64,000 nucleotides of DNA from the NCBI GenBank assembly GCA_964588335.1, contig CAZPOV010000001.1:310001-374000 (forward strand), written 5' to 3'. The notes under the pieces were generated by a model, which made no database searches, was not told the DNA's origin, and was given only the letters and a program-made list of their open reading frames with translations. This stretch comes from JAGQZY01 sp964588335. GTDB lineage: Bacteria; Bdellovibrionota; Bdellovibrionia; Bdellovibrionales; JAGQZY01. Of the stretch, positions 26,366 to 34,924 are shown piece after piece (positions within the stretch are counted from its first letter, which is position 1; each line of letters starts with the position of its first letter). The position numbers were made by a program, and so were the translations under genes.

Positions 26366-27934
26366 TCACTCGCCAGTCTCGTCGAGGATGTCGGAGCGTT
26401 GGTGCAGCCACAAATAGACCTCAGAGTGACTGGGAAAGTAAGAGGAGCGAAGGACAAGTTCTTGCCGACCTCCAGGAGTGTTAAGGTTTTTATCTAGAGC
26501 TCTTTGTAAGGCCGCTTTATCCAATTTATTTTTCTTATTGTCGGCGATAGCCTTTTTAATTCTTTTATCGACCGGACTTTCTTTTATGGCGGCGGCTCCA
26601 CCACTGGACGAAGCGCCGGCTCCATCGGTCCCTAGAAATCCTGAGTTCATATTTTTAGCCAATTGATTGTAGACGCTGGCTCCGCCTCCACGACGACGAC
26701 CACTGCCACCACCACGAGCACCACCGCCTTGATTGCCAAGACCACCGGCCCCTGCGACACCACCGGCTCCAGCCCCTCCGGCGCTTCCGCCAGGGCCCGC
26801 ACCCGCCGCACCTTTGGCTTTGCCACCGGGTGCACCGCGCGTGGAAGGGGCTAGGCGTGAAACTCCCGGGATAGCGGTCGAGCTTCCTGGATTAAACCCA
26901 CCCATTTGCGAACCTAGACTGGCTCCTGAGATATCACCACCTCCCGGACCATTCACACTCGCACCCGGGACTTGAGTTGTGGCGTCTAAACTGGCCTGTT
27001 GAAAATTTCCTGGCATGCCACCGAATGTGTCGGCAGCGGCTTGGTCCATTGCGGCAATCAGGTCCTCTTCATCTTCAGATGTGGGTGTTTCTTCTGGGGC
27101 GCTATTGTCGCCTCCCGTGATATCACCGGGTCCAGCATCGGGAGCCGGATTGCTACTGTCATCCGCTTCTTCGTCATCACCAGCATCGGCACCAGCGGTG
27201 GTGACTGCACCAGCCCCTGTGCAACCTCCCATATCCGGGACGGCTCGATCACCCGATGTGAAACGTTCGTTCCAGTTGTTAAAGGTACAAGAATTACGAA
27301 CAGAGGTGTTGGTGAAGCGAGAGTTCAGATAATTCAAACAAGCCGTTTCTGTTGTATTGCGACCATCACAAGCGTCGGTCTGCATAAACGAGGAAACCGT
27401 ATCGTCACAATAAAGCTTTGAAGCCAGACCAGAGTCACAATCGGCGACCGTACCAAAGGCATTACTGCGTGATTCCATCCAAGAAACAATGGAGGTCATA
27501 TAAGCGGAACAATGGGGATGGCCGTTCGCCAATCGGTTACAAAAATTGTTTTCGTATTGACCGTCAGGGTGAAGTAAAGACAGGTGTCGCATATGATCGC
27601 AAGAGGCACGCGGAACGTTGGAGCTTACGGCGTGCCCGCAGAAGTCAGAATTATAGTAAACCTGTCGCGCACCCTGACTTAGAATTTCAAAAGCCTGATC
27701 ATTGCTGTTATTGCGATACTCTCTCTCCAAAGCGGGGATGGCCGCGGCCATTGAAGAGGTATCAATTCCCGGAGGTCCAGGATTGGTCGCTAGAATCGCC
27801 GTTATACAACCAAGGTCGGGGCCTAGCAAATTTCCACTGTTGGCGGCGTCGATAAAACAATCATTGGCTGCTCCGATCTGAGAAACACAAAAGAAACTAA
27901 AAGAAATAAAGAGTTTACGAAAAAAATTTACCAT
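26366..27934 (-). CDS. Secreted low-complexity protein, unknown
   Basis: 522 residues with a Sec signal peptide (cleavage near GAA|ND). Residues 25-225 are Cys-rich (CGHAV, SCDHM, FCNRL, HCSAYM) and probably disulfide-bonded. Residues 230-300 are acidic (Asp/Glu/Ser/Pro). Residues 340-420 are Gly/Ala/Arg-rich with runs such as GGAGAGGVAGAGG. The last 90 residues return to normal composition with Lys-rich helices. No family was recognised. It lies between a flagellin and a divergent secreted protein. It is likely extracellular or periplasmic. Confidence 0.65.
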   Translation of the reverse strand: MVNFFRKLFISFSFFCVSQIGAANDCFIDAANSGNLLGPDLGCITAILATNPGPPGIDTSSMAAAIPALEREYRNNSNDQAFEILSQGARQVYYNSDFCGHAVSSNVPRASCDHMRHLSLLHPDGQYENNFCNRLANGHPHCSAYMTSIVSWMESRSNAFGTVADCDSGLASKLYCDDTVSSFMQTDACDGRNTTETACLNYLNSRFTNTSVRNSCTFNNWNERFTSGDRAVPDMGGCTGAGAVTTAGADAGDDEEADDSSNPAPDAGPGDITGGDNSAPEETPTSEDEEDLIAAMDQAAADTFGGMPGNFQQASLDATTQVPGASVNGPGGGDISGASLGSQMGGFNPGSSTAIPGVSRLAPSTRGAPGGKAKGAAGAGPGGSAGGAGAGGVAGAGGLGNQGGGARGGGSGRRRGGGASVYNQLAKNMNSGFLGTDGAGASSSGGAAAIKESPVDKRIKKAIADNKKNKLDKAALQRALDKNLNTPGGRQELVLRSSYFPSHSEVYLWLHQRSDILDETGE

Positions 27935-28152
27935 TCAAACCCACCTTGATCAGGGTCTACAGCCCATCTGACACCCTTTAGTTTATCATAAGGAGACAAG
28001 AGGCGTATTCAATTCAATGTCATTTTCTCATAATGAGACAGACTTAGGAAACTAGACCATCTACATATACGGGCTTGCCCTTTAGGCTGAATTTAAGGTT
28101 TTGCGTTGGCGAAATGGCCACTGTGCTGAAATACTATCAATACGGAGGGCTT
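27935..28152. promoter_or_regulatory. Divergent promoter region between two secreted-protein genes
   Basis: 218 bases separate the minus-strand start at 27934 from the plus-strand start at 28153. It is AT-rich around 28000-28060 (CATTTTCTCATAATGAGAC). No box was matched with confidence. Both genes would be driven from here. Confidence 0.3.
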
Positions 28153-30093
28153 ATGAACAAGCTTGTCATGTCTTTATTAGTGCTATTTGTAATGGGATTC
28201 AATTCCCCAGAAGCAATGGCTCGTTCGAAAAGAAAAACCACACGCAACAAAGTTAAATACTCAAGAATTCAGTATGAAAGCGTTTGGTTCTCTCAACTCA
28301 ATCAAAAACAGCAATTGCTTTATCTCAAAACCATTGAGCGTTTGACCATGCAAATGGCACGCCGAGGAGTTGTGCAGAATGATAATCCTTTTGTGCAATT
28401 TCTGATTCCTTACGTCGATGCTGCCAACCGAATCAATAATGGATTTGTTTTTGATGGAGCGAATGATGATGCCGACTATGACGCCTTCTTAGAGGAACTC
28501 AATGTTTTAGGGACACCCATCGATCCTGGTTGTTCAGGGAATAACCAAGTGTGTTCACCCACCATGGGTATGGTCTGCGAAGGTTCCAATCCGGGGGTTC
28601 TAGCCTGTTCACCGGACTCAACACCGACTTGTACTTCGCGCGGAAATGTTGATTGCTTACATCGCTCGTTAACAAGTTGTGGTTTGGATGCCCAGGGACG
28701 AGGGACTGCCCGATCGACTGATTATTGTGAAGCTTTGGATCGAGTCTACCGTCGCGGAACTGAAAATGTCGCCGAGCTTTGTGAGTCGGGTAGCTTTTCA
28801 ACCGCATGTAATGCCGCCAATGAGCGTCTGGCGGCGGCAGGAATAACAGAAAGTCCGACAGAGGCCAGCGAGCCGACGGGAGCCGACTGTGAGCAAATGG
28901 TGCGTGAACTGGAAGAGTCTCGTGACACCAATCGTCCGGGTGAAGAGGGAACAGCCAACAATAGTTTTTGGCGCAACATGCGAGGGTTTGCTCAACAAGC
29001 CTGCGGACACAGCAGCCTGAATTCCGTGTCTCAGTTTATGGGAACCTGTAGTGAGAGAAATATGACAGCACCCGGTGGGGGACTGCCAAGAGCTGCGACC
29101 AACACTTACAATCGTGATGAAGATTCAGCGGGCTTCAACCAATGTATGGCCACCCGTATCCAACAAATCGAAGAGCGGCGTGACGCTCGTTTAGCCGAAG
29201 TCCGTGAAGAGCTTGGTGATGCCGCCGGTGAAAGCGTTGGACAAGCAAGGCTTCGCCGTGTGCGCGATGTCTTCACTAGAGATATTGCCAATGCCCGACG
29301 CGGAATGACCAGTCGAGGCACCTGTACCATTCAAGAGACAGAGCCTGTGACCGATGCCCGTGGAAACACCGTGGCTGGCGAGTACGATATTCGTGACCTT
29401 ATGAGCTTAGCGTCTAAATTTAGAAGCAACGAAAACCTTTCCGAGTCTGAGGAAAATCGCTTCCGCGCCGGTACCGGTTTAACGTCGCGTGAGTTTCGAA
29501 ACGTGTTTTGTGAAAGCGATGATCATAATGAATTTAAAACCAACCTGAGAAATGCCCTGGTTGGGGACATTCGAGTTAATGGTGTTGATGACGTCGCCAA
29601 TCTTTTGCTGGGCCAAGCCCGCGCCGCCGAATACAAAATGGGACGCTGTTTAGCCAATGTGCGTCCTGTCGATGGCGAAGAAGGCAGTGGGTGCCGACTG
29701 TACACTGTGAACGACTCCAACTCTTTACGTTGTGCAACCCCAGAGCACCCAGTACTTGCAGTGAATCGTTCGTCTCGTCGTTGTATGTTGGTGACCGGTT
29801 TTGAGCGCAACGCCACCGCCACTGAGGACGTCCGTAACGTCAATGGAGAAGATTCAACACGTCGATCAGGTTTCAATACAACAATCAACATTCGCACCCC
29901 TGGACGGAACTCGACGATGGATATTCGTTCAGAATCGTTTTTCAATCGCGATTACCAAGTGCAAGAGTACCGTTGTGATGGTGATCGTTCGATTACCAAT
30001 TCCTCTGGACCAGGACGTTGCTGGATGAACCCCGAAGTGAATCGCCGATCCCATCCTTACTTGGGTGGAGAAGAAGAGGCTGTTGAGCTTTAG
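28153..30093 (+). CDS. Secreted Cys-rich protein, unknown
   Basis: The start at 28153 follows GGAGG, and the earlier ATG at 28075 has no such site. 646 residues. The Sec signal ends near AMA|RS, and the mature N-terminus is very basic (SKRKTTRNK). Many Cys occur in the middle (CSGNNQVC, CEGSNPGVLAC, CLHRSLTSC) and at the end. A charged helical segment (QIEERRDARLAEVREELG) is at about 335-355. No domain was recognised. The gene shares a divergent promoter region with another secreted protein and ends at a strong two-way terminator. Confidence 0.7.
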   Translation: MNKLVMSLLVLFVMGFNSPEAMARSKRKTTRNKVKYSRIQYESVWFSQLNQKQQLLYLKTIERLTMQMARRGVVQNDNPFVQFLIPYVDAANRINNGFVFDGANDDADYDAFLEELNVLGTPIDPGCSGNNQVCSPTMGMVCEGSNPGVLACSPDSTPTCTSRGNVDCLHRSLTSCGLDAQGRGTARSTDYCEALDRVYRRGTENVAELCESGSFSTACNAANERLAAAGITESPTEASEPTGADCEQMVRELEESRDTNRPGEEGTANNSFWRNMRGFAQQACGHSSLNSVSQFMGTCSERNMTAPGGGLPRAATNTYNRDEDSAGFNQCMATRIQQIEERRDARLAEVREELGDAAGESVGQARLRRVRDVFTRDIANARRGMTSRGTCTIQETEPVTDARGNTVAGEYDIRDLMSLASKFRSNENLSESEENRFRAGTGLTSREFRNVFCESDDHNEFKTNLRNALVGDIRVNGVDDVANLLLGQARAAEYKMGRCLANVRPVDGEEGSGCRLYTVNDSNSLRCATPEHPVLAVNRSSRRCMLVTGFERNATATEDVRNVNGEDSTRRSGFNTTINIRTPGRNSTMDIRSESFFNRDYQVQEYRCDGDRSITNSSGPGRCWMNPEVNRRSHPYLGGEEEAVEL

Positions 30094-30112
30094 AGCAGCC
30101 AGTATTAAACAC

Positions 30113-30148
30113 AAAAAAAGGCTTTGAGTATCTCTCAAAGCCTTTTTT
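30113..30148. terminator. Strong bidirectional terminator
   Basis: GGCTTTGAG, 5 bases and CTCAAAGCC are flanked by A-runs and T-runs, so it works on both strands. It separates the convergent genes ending at 30093 and 30170. Confidence 0.92.
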
Positions 30149-30169
30149 AATTTAAAATCAATTTTCTAA

Positions 30170-30796
30170 TTAAAGTTCGATAAGTGTCTCTTGTCCTTGC
30201 CCCACTTTGTTGACCCAATGGTGACGGTAAGCACGAACATCGCTATCGGCCTCTTGGCTTTCGGGGCGCACATCTTCAACAACAACTTCGGGAGTGGATT
30301 CTTCCACCACTTCTTCAGCTGTGCTGTCAGCGTCTCCATCATTAAATAAGGCTGTTAGCTGCTCTTGTGTGAGCTCTGTTGTTGCGTCATCGGCCATATG
30401 GCGATCGCCGTTTGAAAAAGCGTGCAATTGATTGGAATTGGCTTCACCAATTCTGTCACAGTTGAAAAGTCGATTATTAGCGCCTCTTAATCCAGAGCAA
30501 TGCCGTTCACATTGGTCGATAACATTGTTAGCGGCACTAACCATGGCGCGTATACCTATAGAGGTTCCAACTCCGACCTCAATGGCTGCCAATTCACTAA
30601 TGGCCGTTTCCCGAGGGGACTCCATATCATGTTGTGAAGTGAGTAGGCTGGCCCATGTTTGTGATAAAACACCGGTCGCCAAATGCTGTTTGCAAGTCCG
30701 CCCTGTGATTTCGTGGTTTTCTCCATCTGCGAACGCTGTTAACGAAAAGCTAGCCGCAAAAAGGAAAACTAGAATACGTGAGATTGAATAGCTCAT
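30170..30796 (-). CDS. Small secreted protein, unknown
   Basis: The start at 30796 follows GGAGG at a spacing of 8. 208 residues. Sec signal with cleavage near AFA|DG. The first half has five Cys (CKQHL, CERHCSG, NCDRIG). The second half is an acidic, Glu/Val/Asp-rich tail (VVEESTPEVVVEDV) that looks unstructured. The end contains YRHHWVNKVGQGQETLIEL. No family was recognised. It lies in a group of three unrelated secreted proteins (26366-30796). Confidence 0.65.
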   Translation of the reverse strand: MSYSISRILVFLFAASFSLTAFADGENHEITGRTCKQHLATGVLSQTWASLLTSQHDMESPRETAISELAAIEVGVGTSIGIRAMVSAANNVIDQCERHCSGLRGANNRLFNCDRIGEANSNQLHAFSNGDRHMADDATTELTQEQLTALFNDGDADSTAEEVVEESTPEVVVEDVRPESQEADSDVRAYRHHWVNKVGQGQETLIEL

Positions 30797-30952
30797 CTTA
30801 ATTTCCTCCAAATTCATCAATATAGATAAGTGCAAGGCTGGGACCGCGATTGGCACGCTTTATTTCAATTTGAAACGTCCCCTTCGTAACACGCTAAACA
30901 CCTGTCAACAGATTGTACACTCCTCCTTTTAGGCTTTTCTCTGAGCGAGCGC

Positions 30953-31066
30953 CTTTGCTAGCACCCCTCATTTCAAGAGCGGGCTCCTGCCCTCGCCGGT
31001 ATTTCACCCTGCGGGTGAAAGCGCGTCCCGCTTACCGGAGTCTTGAACTGAGGGGTGCTACCAAAG
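30953..31066. repeat. Structured intergenic element C: diverged core with its own arms
   Basis: The arms 30953-30978 and 31041-31066 pair over 26 bases with two mismatches, and they share no sequence with the arms of A or D. The 62-nt core keeps the same three pairings with changed bases. GCGGG (30979-30983) pairs with CCCGC (31027-31031). CCGGTA (30996-31001) pairs with TACCGG (31033-31038). TTTCACCC pairs with GGGTGAAA (31002-31020). Both sides of each stem changed together relative to A, which is covariation. It has no ORF and lies between two minus-strand genes. Confidence 0.82.
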
Positions 31067-31187
31067 ACTCCCCCCCAAATAAATACTAACTGCCCTCTGT
31101 AAATTGACTTAGGGCACTGATCGTCTTGTCATTGAAAACCGTGAAATGGCGGTAAGTTTTAAAAAAAGTTTTCTGAGAATCACGATA

Positions 31188-31317
31188 GGCGTGCTTAGGG
31201 AGAAAGACTTAAAAAAATGAACCTCCTTAAAGCGGACGCGTTTTCGCCCAAAGGGCGAAATTAAGGTTAGGCAGGAGCCGCGGTTCATTTTTTTAAGTCT
31301 TTCTCCCTAAGCATGCC
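31188..31317. repeat. Structured intergenic element D: core in inverse orientation with 36-base arms
   Basis: The left arm 31188-31223 and right arm 31282-31317 are complementary over 36 bases with one mismatch. The core 31224-31281, read on the minus strand, is nearly identical to that of element A (GCGGCTCCTGCC at its start, CGCCCTTTGGGCG hairpin, CGCGTCCGC, TTTAAGGA at its end). The arms are unrelated to those of A or C and are A/T-rich inside. It begins 20 bases past the folA stop, so it may also act on the folA-thyA message. Confidence 0.85.
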
Positions 31318-31336
31318 TAACGAGGACTTCGGAAAA

Positions 31337-31837
31337 TCAAAGTTCTTTGGTTTTTTTGGTGAAAAGACAGAAGGCAAAAGGGAGAGGGGTGGTGCGTTCG
31401 TCGCGATCGCTGAGGATAAATTGGTCTTCAAAGTCCGGGTACTTGGCATCGCCCTTGTACTCTTTGTCAATCAGGGTCAGGTAAAGTTGATCGGCTTGTT
31501 CTAAAGTCTGTTTGTAAATCTCGCCACCGCCGATGATGAAGACTTCGGAGCCCCATTTGTCGGTTTGGGTTTGACAGAACTCTAGAGCTTTATCGATGGA
31601 TGAGAAAACCTCGACACCTTCGGGAACTTCATAGTTTTCCTGGCGAGTGATTACGATGTGGAGTCGATTCTTCAAAGGTTTGGGAAAAGACTCAAAAGTC
31701 TTTCGTCCCATGACGATCATATGTCCCGAGGTTTTATCTCGAAAATACTTCATGTCTTCGGGAAGATCCCAAGGCAGGTCTCCGTCAACGCCGATGACTT
31801 TGTTTTTTGAAAGAGCCGCAATGTGAGAAATAATCAT
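31337..31837 (-). CDS. folA: Dihydrofolate reductase
   Basis: 166 residues, normal length. ISHIAALSKNKVIGVDGDLPWDLPEDMKYF is recognisable from its parts: the Trp of the PW motif, the substrate Asp/Glu region, then MGRKTFESFP and the NADPH site FIIGGGEIY. Role: reduces dihydrofolate to tetrahydrofolate. It overlaps thyA by 4 bases, the usual pairing of the enzyme that makes dihydrofolate with the one that recycles it. Downstream lies structured element D. Confidence 0.97.
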   Translation of the reverse strand: MIISHIAALSKNKVIGVDGDLPWDLPEDMKYFRDKTSGHMIVMGRKTFESFPKPLKNRLHIVITRQENYEVPEGVEVFSSIDKALEFCQTQTDKWGSEVFIIGGGEIYKQTLEQADQLYLTLIDKEYKGDAKYPDFEDQFILSDRDERTTPLPFAFCLFTKKTKEL

Positions 31838-32625
31838 ACCGACACCTGCGCTTTAATGGCGGGGTGGGGTTCGTATTCAAGAAGTGTAAAGTCCTCGTAC
31901 TTGAAATCAAAAATGTTTTTCACGTCTGGATTCAATTTCATGATCGGTAACTGTTTGGGAGTGCGACTGAGCTGTAGTTTCACTTGATCCATGTGATTGT
32001 TGTATATGTGAGCATCGCCCAGGGTGTGAATAAACTCACCCGGTTCCAGACCGGTTACTTGCGCGATCATCATTGTTAGTAGGGCGTAGCTGGCAATGTT
32101 GAAGGGGACACCAAGAAACACATCGGCACTTCGCTGATAGAGTTGGCATGAAAGTTTGCCATCATTCACATAAAATTGAAAAAAAGCGTGGCAGGGAGGT
32201 AAGGCCATTTTTTCGACTTCGCCAGGATTGTAAGCCACCACAAGGTGACGTCGAGAATTGGGGTTGGTTTTTATTTGCTCAATGACATTGGCGATTTGAT
32301 CCACGGTTTTACCATCGGCGGTTTTCCAAGAGCGCCATTGCACACCGTAAACCGGGCCAAGGTCACCATTTTCATCGGCCCACTCGTCCCAAATTCTGAC
32401 TTTATGTTCTTTTAAGTATTGGATGTTGGAGTCCCCTGAAAGAAACCAAAGCAGTTCATGGATAATCGATTTTAAATGAACTTTCTTGGTGGTTAGTAAA
32501 GGGAAGCGGTCGAGAGGGTAGCGGGCCTGGTAACCAAAAACGCTGAGCGTGCCGGTGCCGGTCCGATCTTCCTTGGGACTGCCATTCTCTAGTATATGCT
32601 TCATAAGATTGAGGTATGTTTTCAC
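31834..32625 (-). CDS. thyA: Thymidylate synthase
   Basis: 263 residues, GTG start after AAGGAGC. DRTGTGTLSVFG near the start binds phosphate, LPPCHAFFQFYV holds the catalytic Cys, and QRSADVFLGVPFNIASYA and HIYNNHMDQV complete the site. Role: dUMP to dTMP with methylene-tetrahydrofolate. Its length matches E. coli ThyA. An out-of-frame small ORF with a strong ribosome site starts 71 bases upstream at 32698 and runs into thyA. Confidence 0.97.
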   Translation of the reverse strand: MKTYLNLMKHILENGSPKEDRTGTGTLSVFGYQARYPLDRFPLLTTKKVHLKSIIHELLWFLSGDSNIQYLKEHKVRIWDEWADENGDLGPVYGVQWRSWKTADGKTVDQIANVIEQIKTNPNSRRHLVVAYNPGEVEKMALPPCHAFFQFYVNDGKLSCQLYQRSADVFLGVPFNIASYALLTMMIAQVTGLEPGEFIHTLGDAHIYNNHMDQVKLQLSRTPKQLPIMKLNPDVKNIFDFKYEDFTLLEYEPHPAIKAQVSV

Positions 32626-32698
32626 GCCAAAGCTCCTTTTTTGTCGTCACAGGGGATTGGGGTCCGATCCCTGTTGCCCAATATCCGGGTTTATTCAT
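32456..32698 (-). CDS. Possible upstream leader ORF overlapping thyA
   Basis: An 80-codon frame starts MNKPGYWATGIGPQ at an ATG preceded by AAGGAGGGTGTT, a stronger site than most in this window. It overlaps the first 170 bases of thyA in another frame. The overlapping part has no coding look of its own. If translated, it would act as a leader that affects thyA initiation. It could equally be chance. Confidence 0.25.
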   Translation of the reverse strand: MNKPGYWATGIGPQSPVTTKKELWRENIPQSYEAYTREWQSQGRSDRHRHAQRFWLPGPLPSRPLPFTNHQESSFKIDYP

Positions 32699-32896
32699 AA
32701 CACCCTCCTTAGGAAGGGGGAATAGGGTTCGCGATGATCAATGGTACGGCAACAGAAAACATTAATGATTCTAAAGATTTAAATTTTTTTGAAGGATCTT
32801 AAAAAAGCTGATTGCTGGGGGGTGACAATCGGCAATGAATCCAATAGACATTGAGTTGCTAAAAGGCAGTGCATTTTTTGCTTTTCGGGAGGGTTT

Positions 32897-34216
32897 TTGG
32901 AAATTCGTGACCCCATTCATGGGACTCTAAGTATCTCAAAAAATGAGACCGCGGTGTTGGACTCGCCAGCCTTCCAGCGGCTGCGCATGATCAAGCAACT
33001 GGGCTTTTCAGAATTCAGTTTCCCCGGTGCGACCCACAGTCGTTACATCCACTCTTTGGGAGTTTCTTACCTTGCCGGAATTGCCTTTGATTTTATTTTT
33101 AAAGATTTTTCCTTCAGTCGTCCGGAAAAAAAACGCACCTACCGTCAAATCTTGCGTCTGGGCGCTTTGTTGCATGATATTGGTCATGGTCCTTTAAGTC
33201 ATACCACCGAAGAAGTGATGCCGAATCTGAAAGATTTGGATGTTAAAGTCTATCGGGATCGTCAGGACCCTACTTCGCAAGTGAGCCTGATGTCTCAGTT
33301 GGATCGTCAGGCCGATCACGAAGACTACACCATCAAGTTTGTTACCGACTCTCATTTAACGGAGATCCTAGCTTCTTCATTTCAAGAATTTGAACCCTAT
33401 CATATTGCCTGTTTGATCGATAAAGGTTTGCTCGACAAAGATGACTTCTTTGTTGATAAAGGATTGAACTTTCGAATAATACTAAGCCAGATCATCAGCT
33501 CAGAAGTCGACGTCGATCGCATGGATTATTTGCTTCGCGATGCTTATTTTTGTGGAACATCCTATGGAAAAGTCGAGTTGAATTGGTTGTTAGGCAATTT
33601 TAAATATCACGAAGTCAATGGTGCTGTTCATTTAGCTTTGGATCGTCGAGCCATATACACTTTTGATGACTTCTTGCTTTCTCGTCACCACATGTATCTT
33701 ATGGTCTACTTTCACCATAAAAGTATTATTTACGAAGAGATGCTCTATCGTTATTTGACCTCTGAAGACTGCGAATACAAGTTGCCCGCTGATATTGAGC
33801 AGTATCTTAATGCGACCGACTTTTCGCTTTATCAAAATATGGCGGAGTCCAAAAACCCTTGGGCACGCAGAATCTCGGATCGCAATTCCTATAAAGTTTT
33901 GTTCGAAAACCATGTCACTTCGATTGGTTCGGGTCGAACGGCGAAGATTCAAGATATGTTAAACGATGCGGGAATCGAAACCATTATCGCCAGCTCAGCG
34001 TCTCGCCTCTCAAAATATCATGGGCTGTCAGAGGAAGATGGTTCAGAGAAAATATTTGTGGTTGATCCTTACGACCCACAAGGGAAACCGGTGAGCATTG
34101 AAGAATGCACTGAAATTTTTCAAAAGTACGAAGGAGCTCGTACAATTGAGCGGGTTTACGTGTCTCCAGAAAACATTGAGATGGCTAAAACCTTATTGGC
34201 AAAGATGAAATTTTAA
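32897..34216 (+). CDS. HD-domain phosphohydrolase (SAMHD1/YdhJ-like)
   Basis: 439 residues, TTG start 3 bases after GGGAGGG. MEIRDPIHGTLSIS and AFQRLRMIKQLGFSE are typical of this HD subfamily. The metal ligands are His in THSRYIHSLG, LHDIGHGPLSH (the HD pair) and Asp in EVDVDRMDYLLRD. Relatives act as dNTP triphosphohydrolases or nucleotide phosphohydrolases. The position next to thyA and folA suits a role in nucleotide pools, though it is divergent from them. The exact substrate is not shown. Confidence 0.88.
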   Translation: MEIRDPIHGTLSISKNETAVLDSPAFQRLRMIKQLGFSEFSFPGATHSRYIHSLGVSYLAGIAFDFIFKDFSFSRPEKKRTYRQILRLGALLHDIGHGPLSHTTEEVMPNLKDLDVKVYRDRQDPTSQVSLMSQLDRQADHEDYTIKFVTDSHLTEILASSFQEFEPYHIACLIDKGLLDKDDFFVDKGLNFRIILSQIISSEVDVDRMDYLLRDAYFCGTSYGKVELNWLLGNFKYHEVNGAVHLALDRRAIYTFDDFLLSRHHMYLMVYFHHKSIIYEEMLYRYLTSEDCEYKLPADIEQYLNATDFSLYQNMAESKNPWARRISDRNSYKVLFENHVTSIGSGRTAKIQDMLNDAGIETIIASSASRLSKYHGLSEEDGSEKIFVVDPYDPQGKPVSIEECTEIFQKYEGARTIERVYVSPENIEMAKTLLAKMKF

Positions 34217-34231
34217 ACAAAGGAAACTTTT

Positions 34232-34606
34232 ATGAAAATGAGTCTACTAATCACATTCTTGTTTCTGTCCACCTCCGGTTGGGCCAATGGACTTGGCGAA
34301 AAGTTCTGTGCTGATTCAGCGCAGCTGTATTTCCAGGGTTATCACCAGCGAGTCCTCGACGAAATGGGCGTGGTACAGGGTTATAATGAGGTTATTTCAG
34401 TTGATTATTTCCAGAAGATCAATGACATCGACCAGCGTGATGAGACCTACCATTACGAAGTGATTGCTGAAAACGACGAGGGCGATTGGTGGGTTTGGGA
34501 GTATATAGTTCCGGTCGAAGCCTGGTTAGAGGCCGGTGGAAAAGCCCACACCTGTACCGTCGGAGAACTCCAGTTTCTGGGAGTGACCGAGCAATCTCCA
34601 AACTAA
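34232..34606 (+). CDS. Small periplasmic protein, unknown
   Basis: 124 residues with a Sec signal (cleavage near GWA|NG). The mature part has two Cys (KFCADS and HTCTVG) that probably form a disulfide. It is rich in acidic and aromatic residues (DEGDWWVWEYIVPVEAW). It starts 15 bases after the HD gene, with AAAGGAAAC before the ATG, so it may be co-transcribed. No family was recognised. Confidence 0.65.
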   Translation: MKMSLLITFLFLSTSGWANGLGEKFCADSAQLYFQGYHQRVLDEMGVVQGYNEVISVDYFQKINDIDQRDETYHYEVIAENDEGDWWVWEYIVPVEAWLEAGGKAHTCTVGELQFLGVTEQSPN

Positions 34607-34924
34607 GCCCTTTATTTTTTACCGGACCCACTGGGTTGGCCCGTGTCTTTTTTTAGACAGTGCATATCCAAAGTGGGACGGTTTTAGTCTCGTCTTGAGA
34701 AAGCGATAAGAAATTCTTCAATTTCTTTGTAAAAACCTAAAGTATTTTTTTGATACCCCGATTTTAGTCCTGTAAGGAACGACGAACATCAAAGAAACTC
34801 TCCTTCGCTCTTCTCAAGAATCTCATCCCTTCATTAACAAATTTTAACAGCTATATAGGCGCACGGATGCGTAGCTCACGTCATTTGATCTAACGGAAGA
34901 GTAGGCTGTAAGTAGGAGGTTATA
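34607..34924. other. 318-base gap upstream of flagellin copy 3
   Basis: The first 70 bases hold imperfect G/C-rich pairings and a T-run (TGTCTTTTTTTAGACA) that may end the previous transcript. The sigma-28 promoter is at 34738-34764. The remaining leader of about 150 bases shows no ORF. The ribosome site is TAGGAGG. Confidence 0.45.
34738..34764 (+). promoter_or_regulatory. Sigma-28 promoter of flagellin copy 3
   Basis: TAAAGTAT, 11 bases and CCCGATTT fit TAAA-N15-GCCGATAA with exact spacing. The transcript would have a leader of about 150 bases before the ATG at 34925. Confidence 0.75.

Noticed and set aside
26647..27421. Overlapping plus-strand and minus-strand ORFs across the Gly-rich secreted protein
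   Set aside because: They come from G/C-rich repeated codons read in other frames (Pro/Ala/Thr runs) and have no start signals.
30979..31040. Core elements as integron attC sites
   Set aside because: No integrase gene or cassette array is present, and the outer arms lack the GTTRRRY/RYYYAAC core sites.
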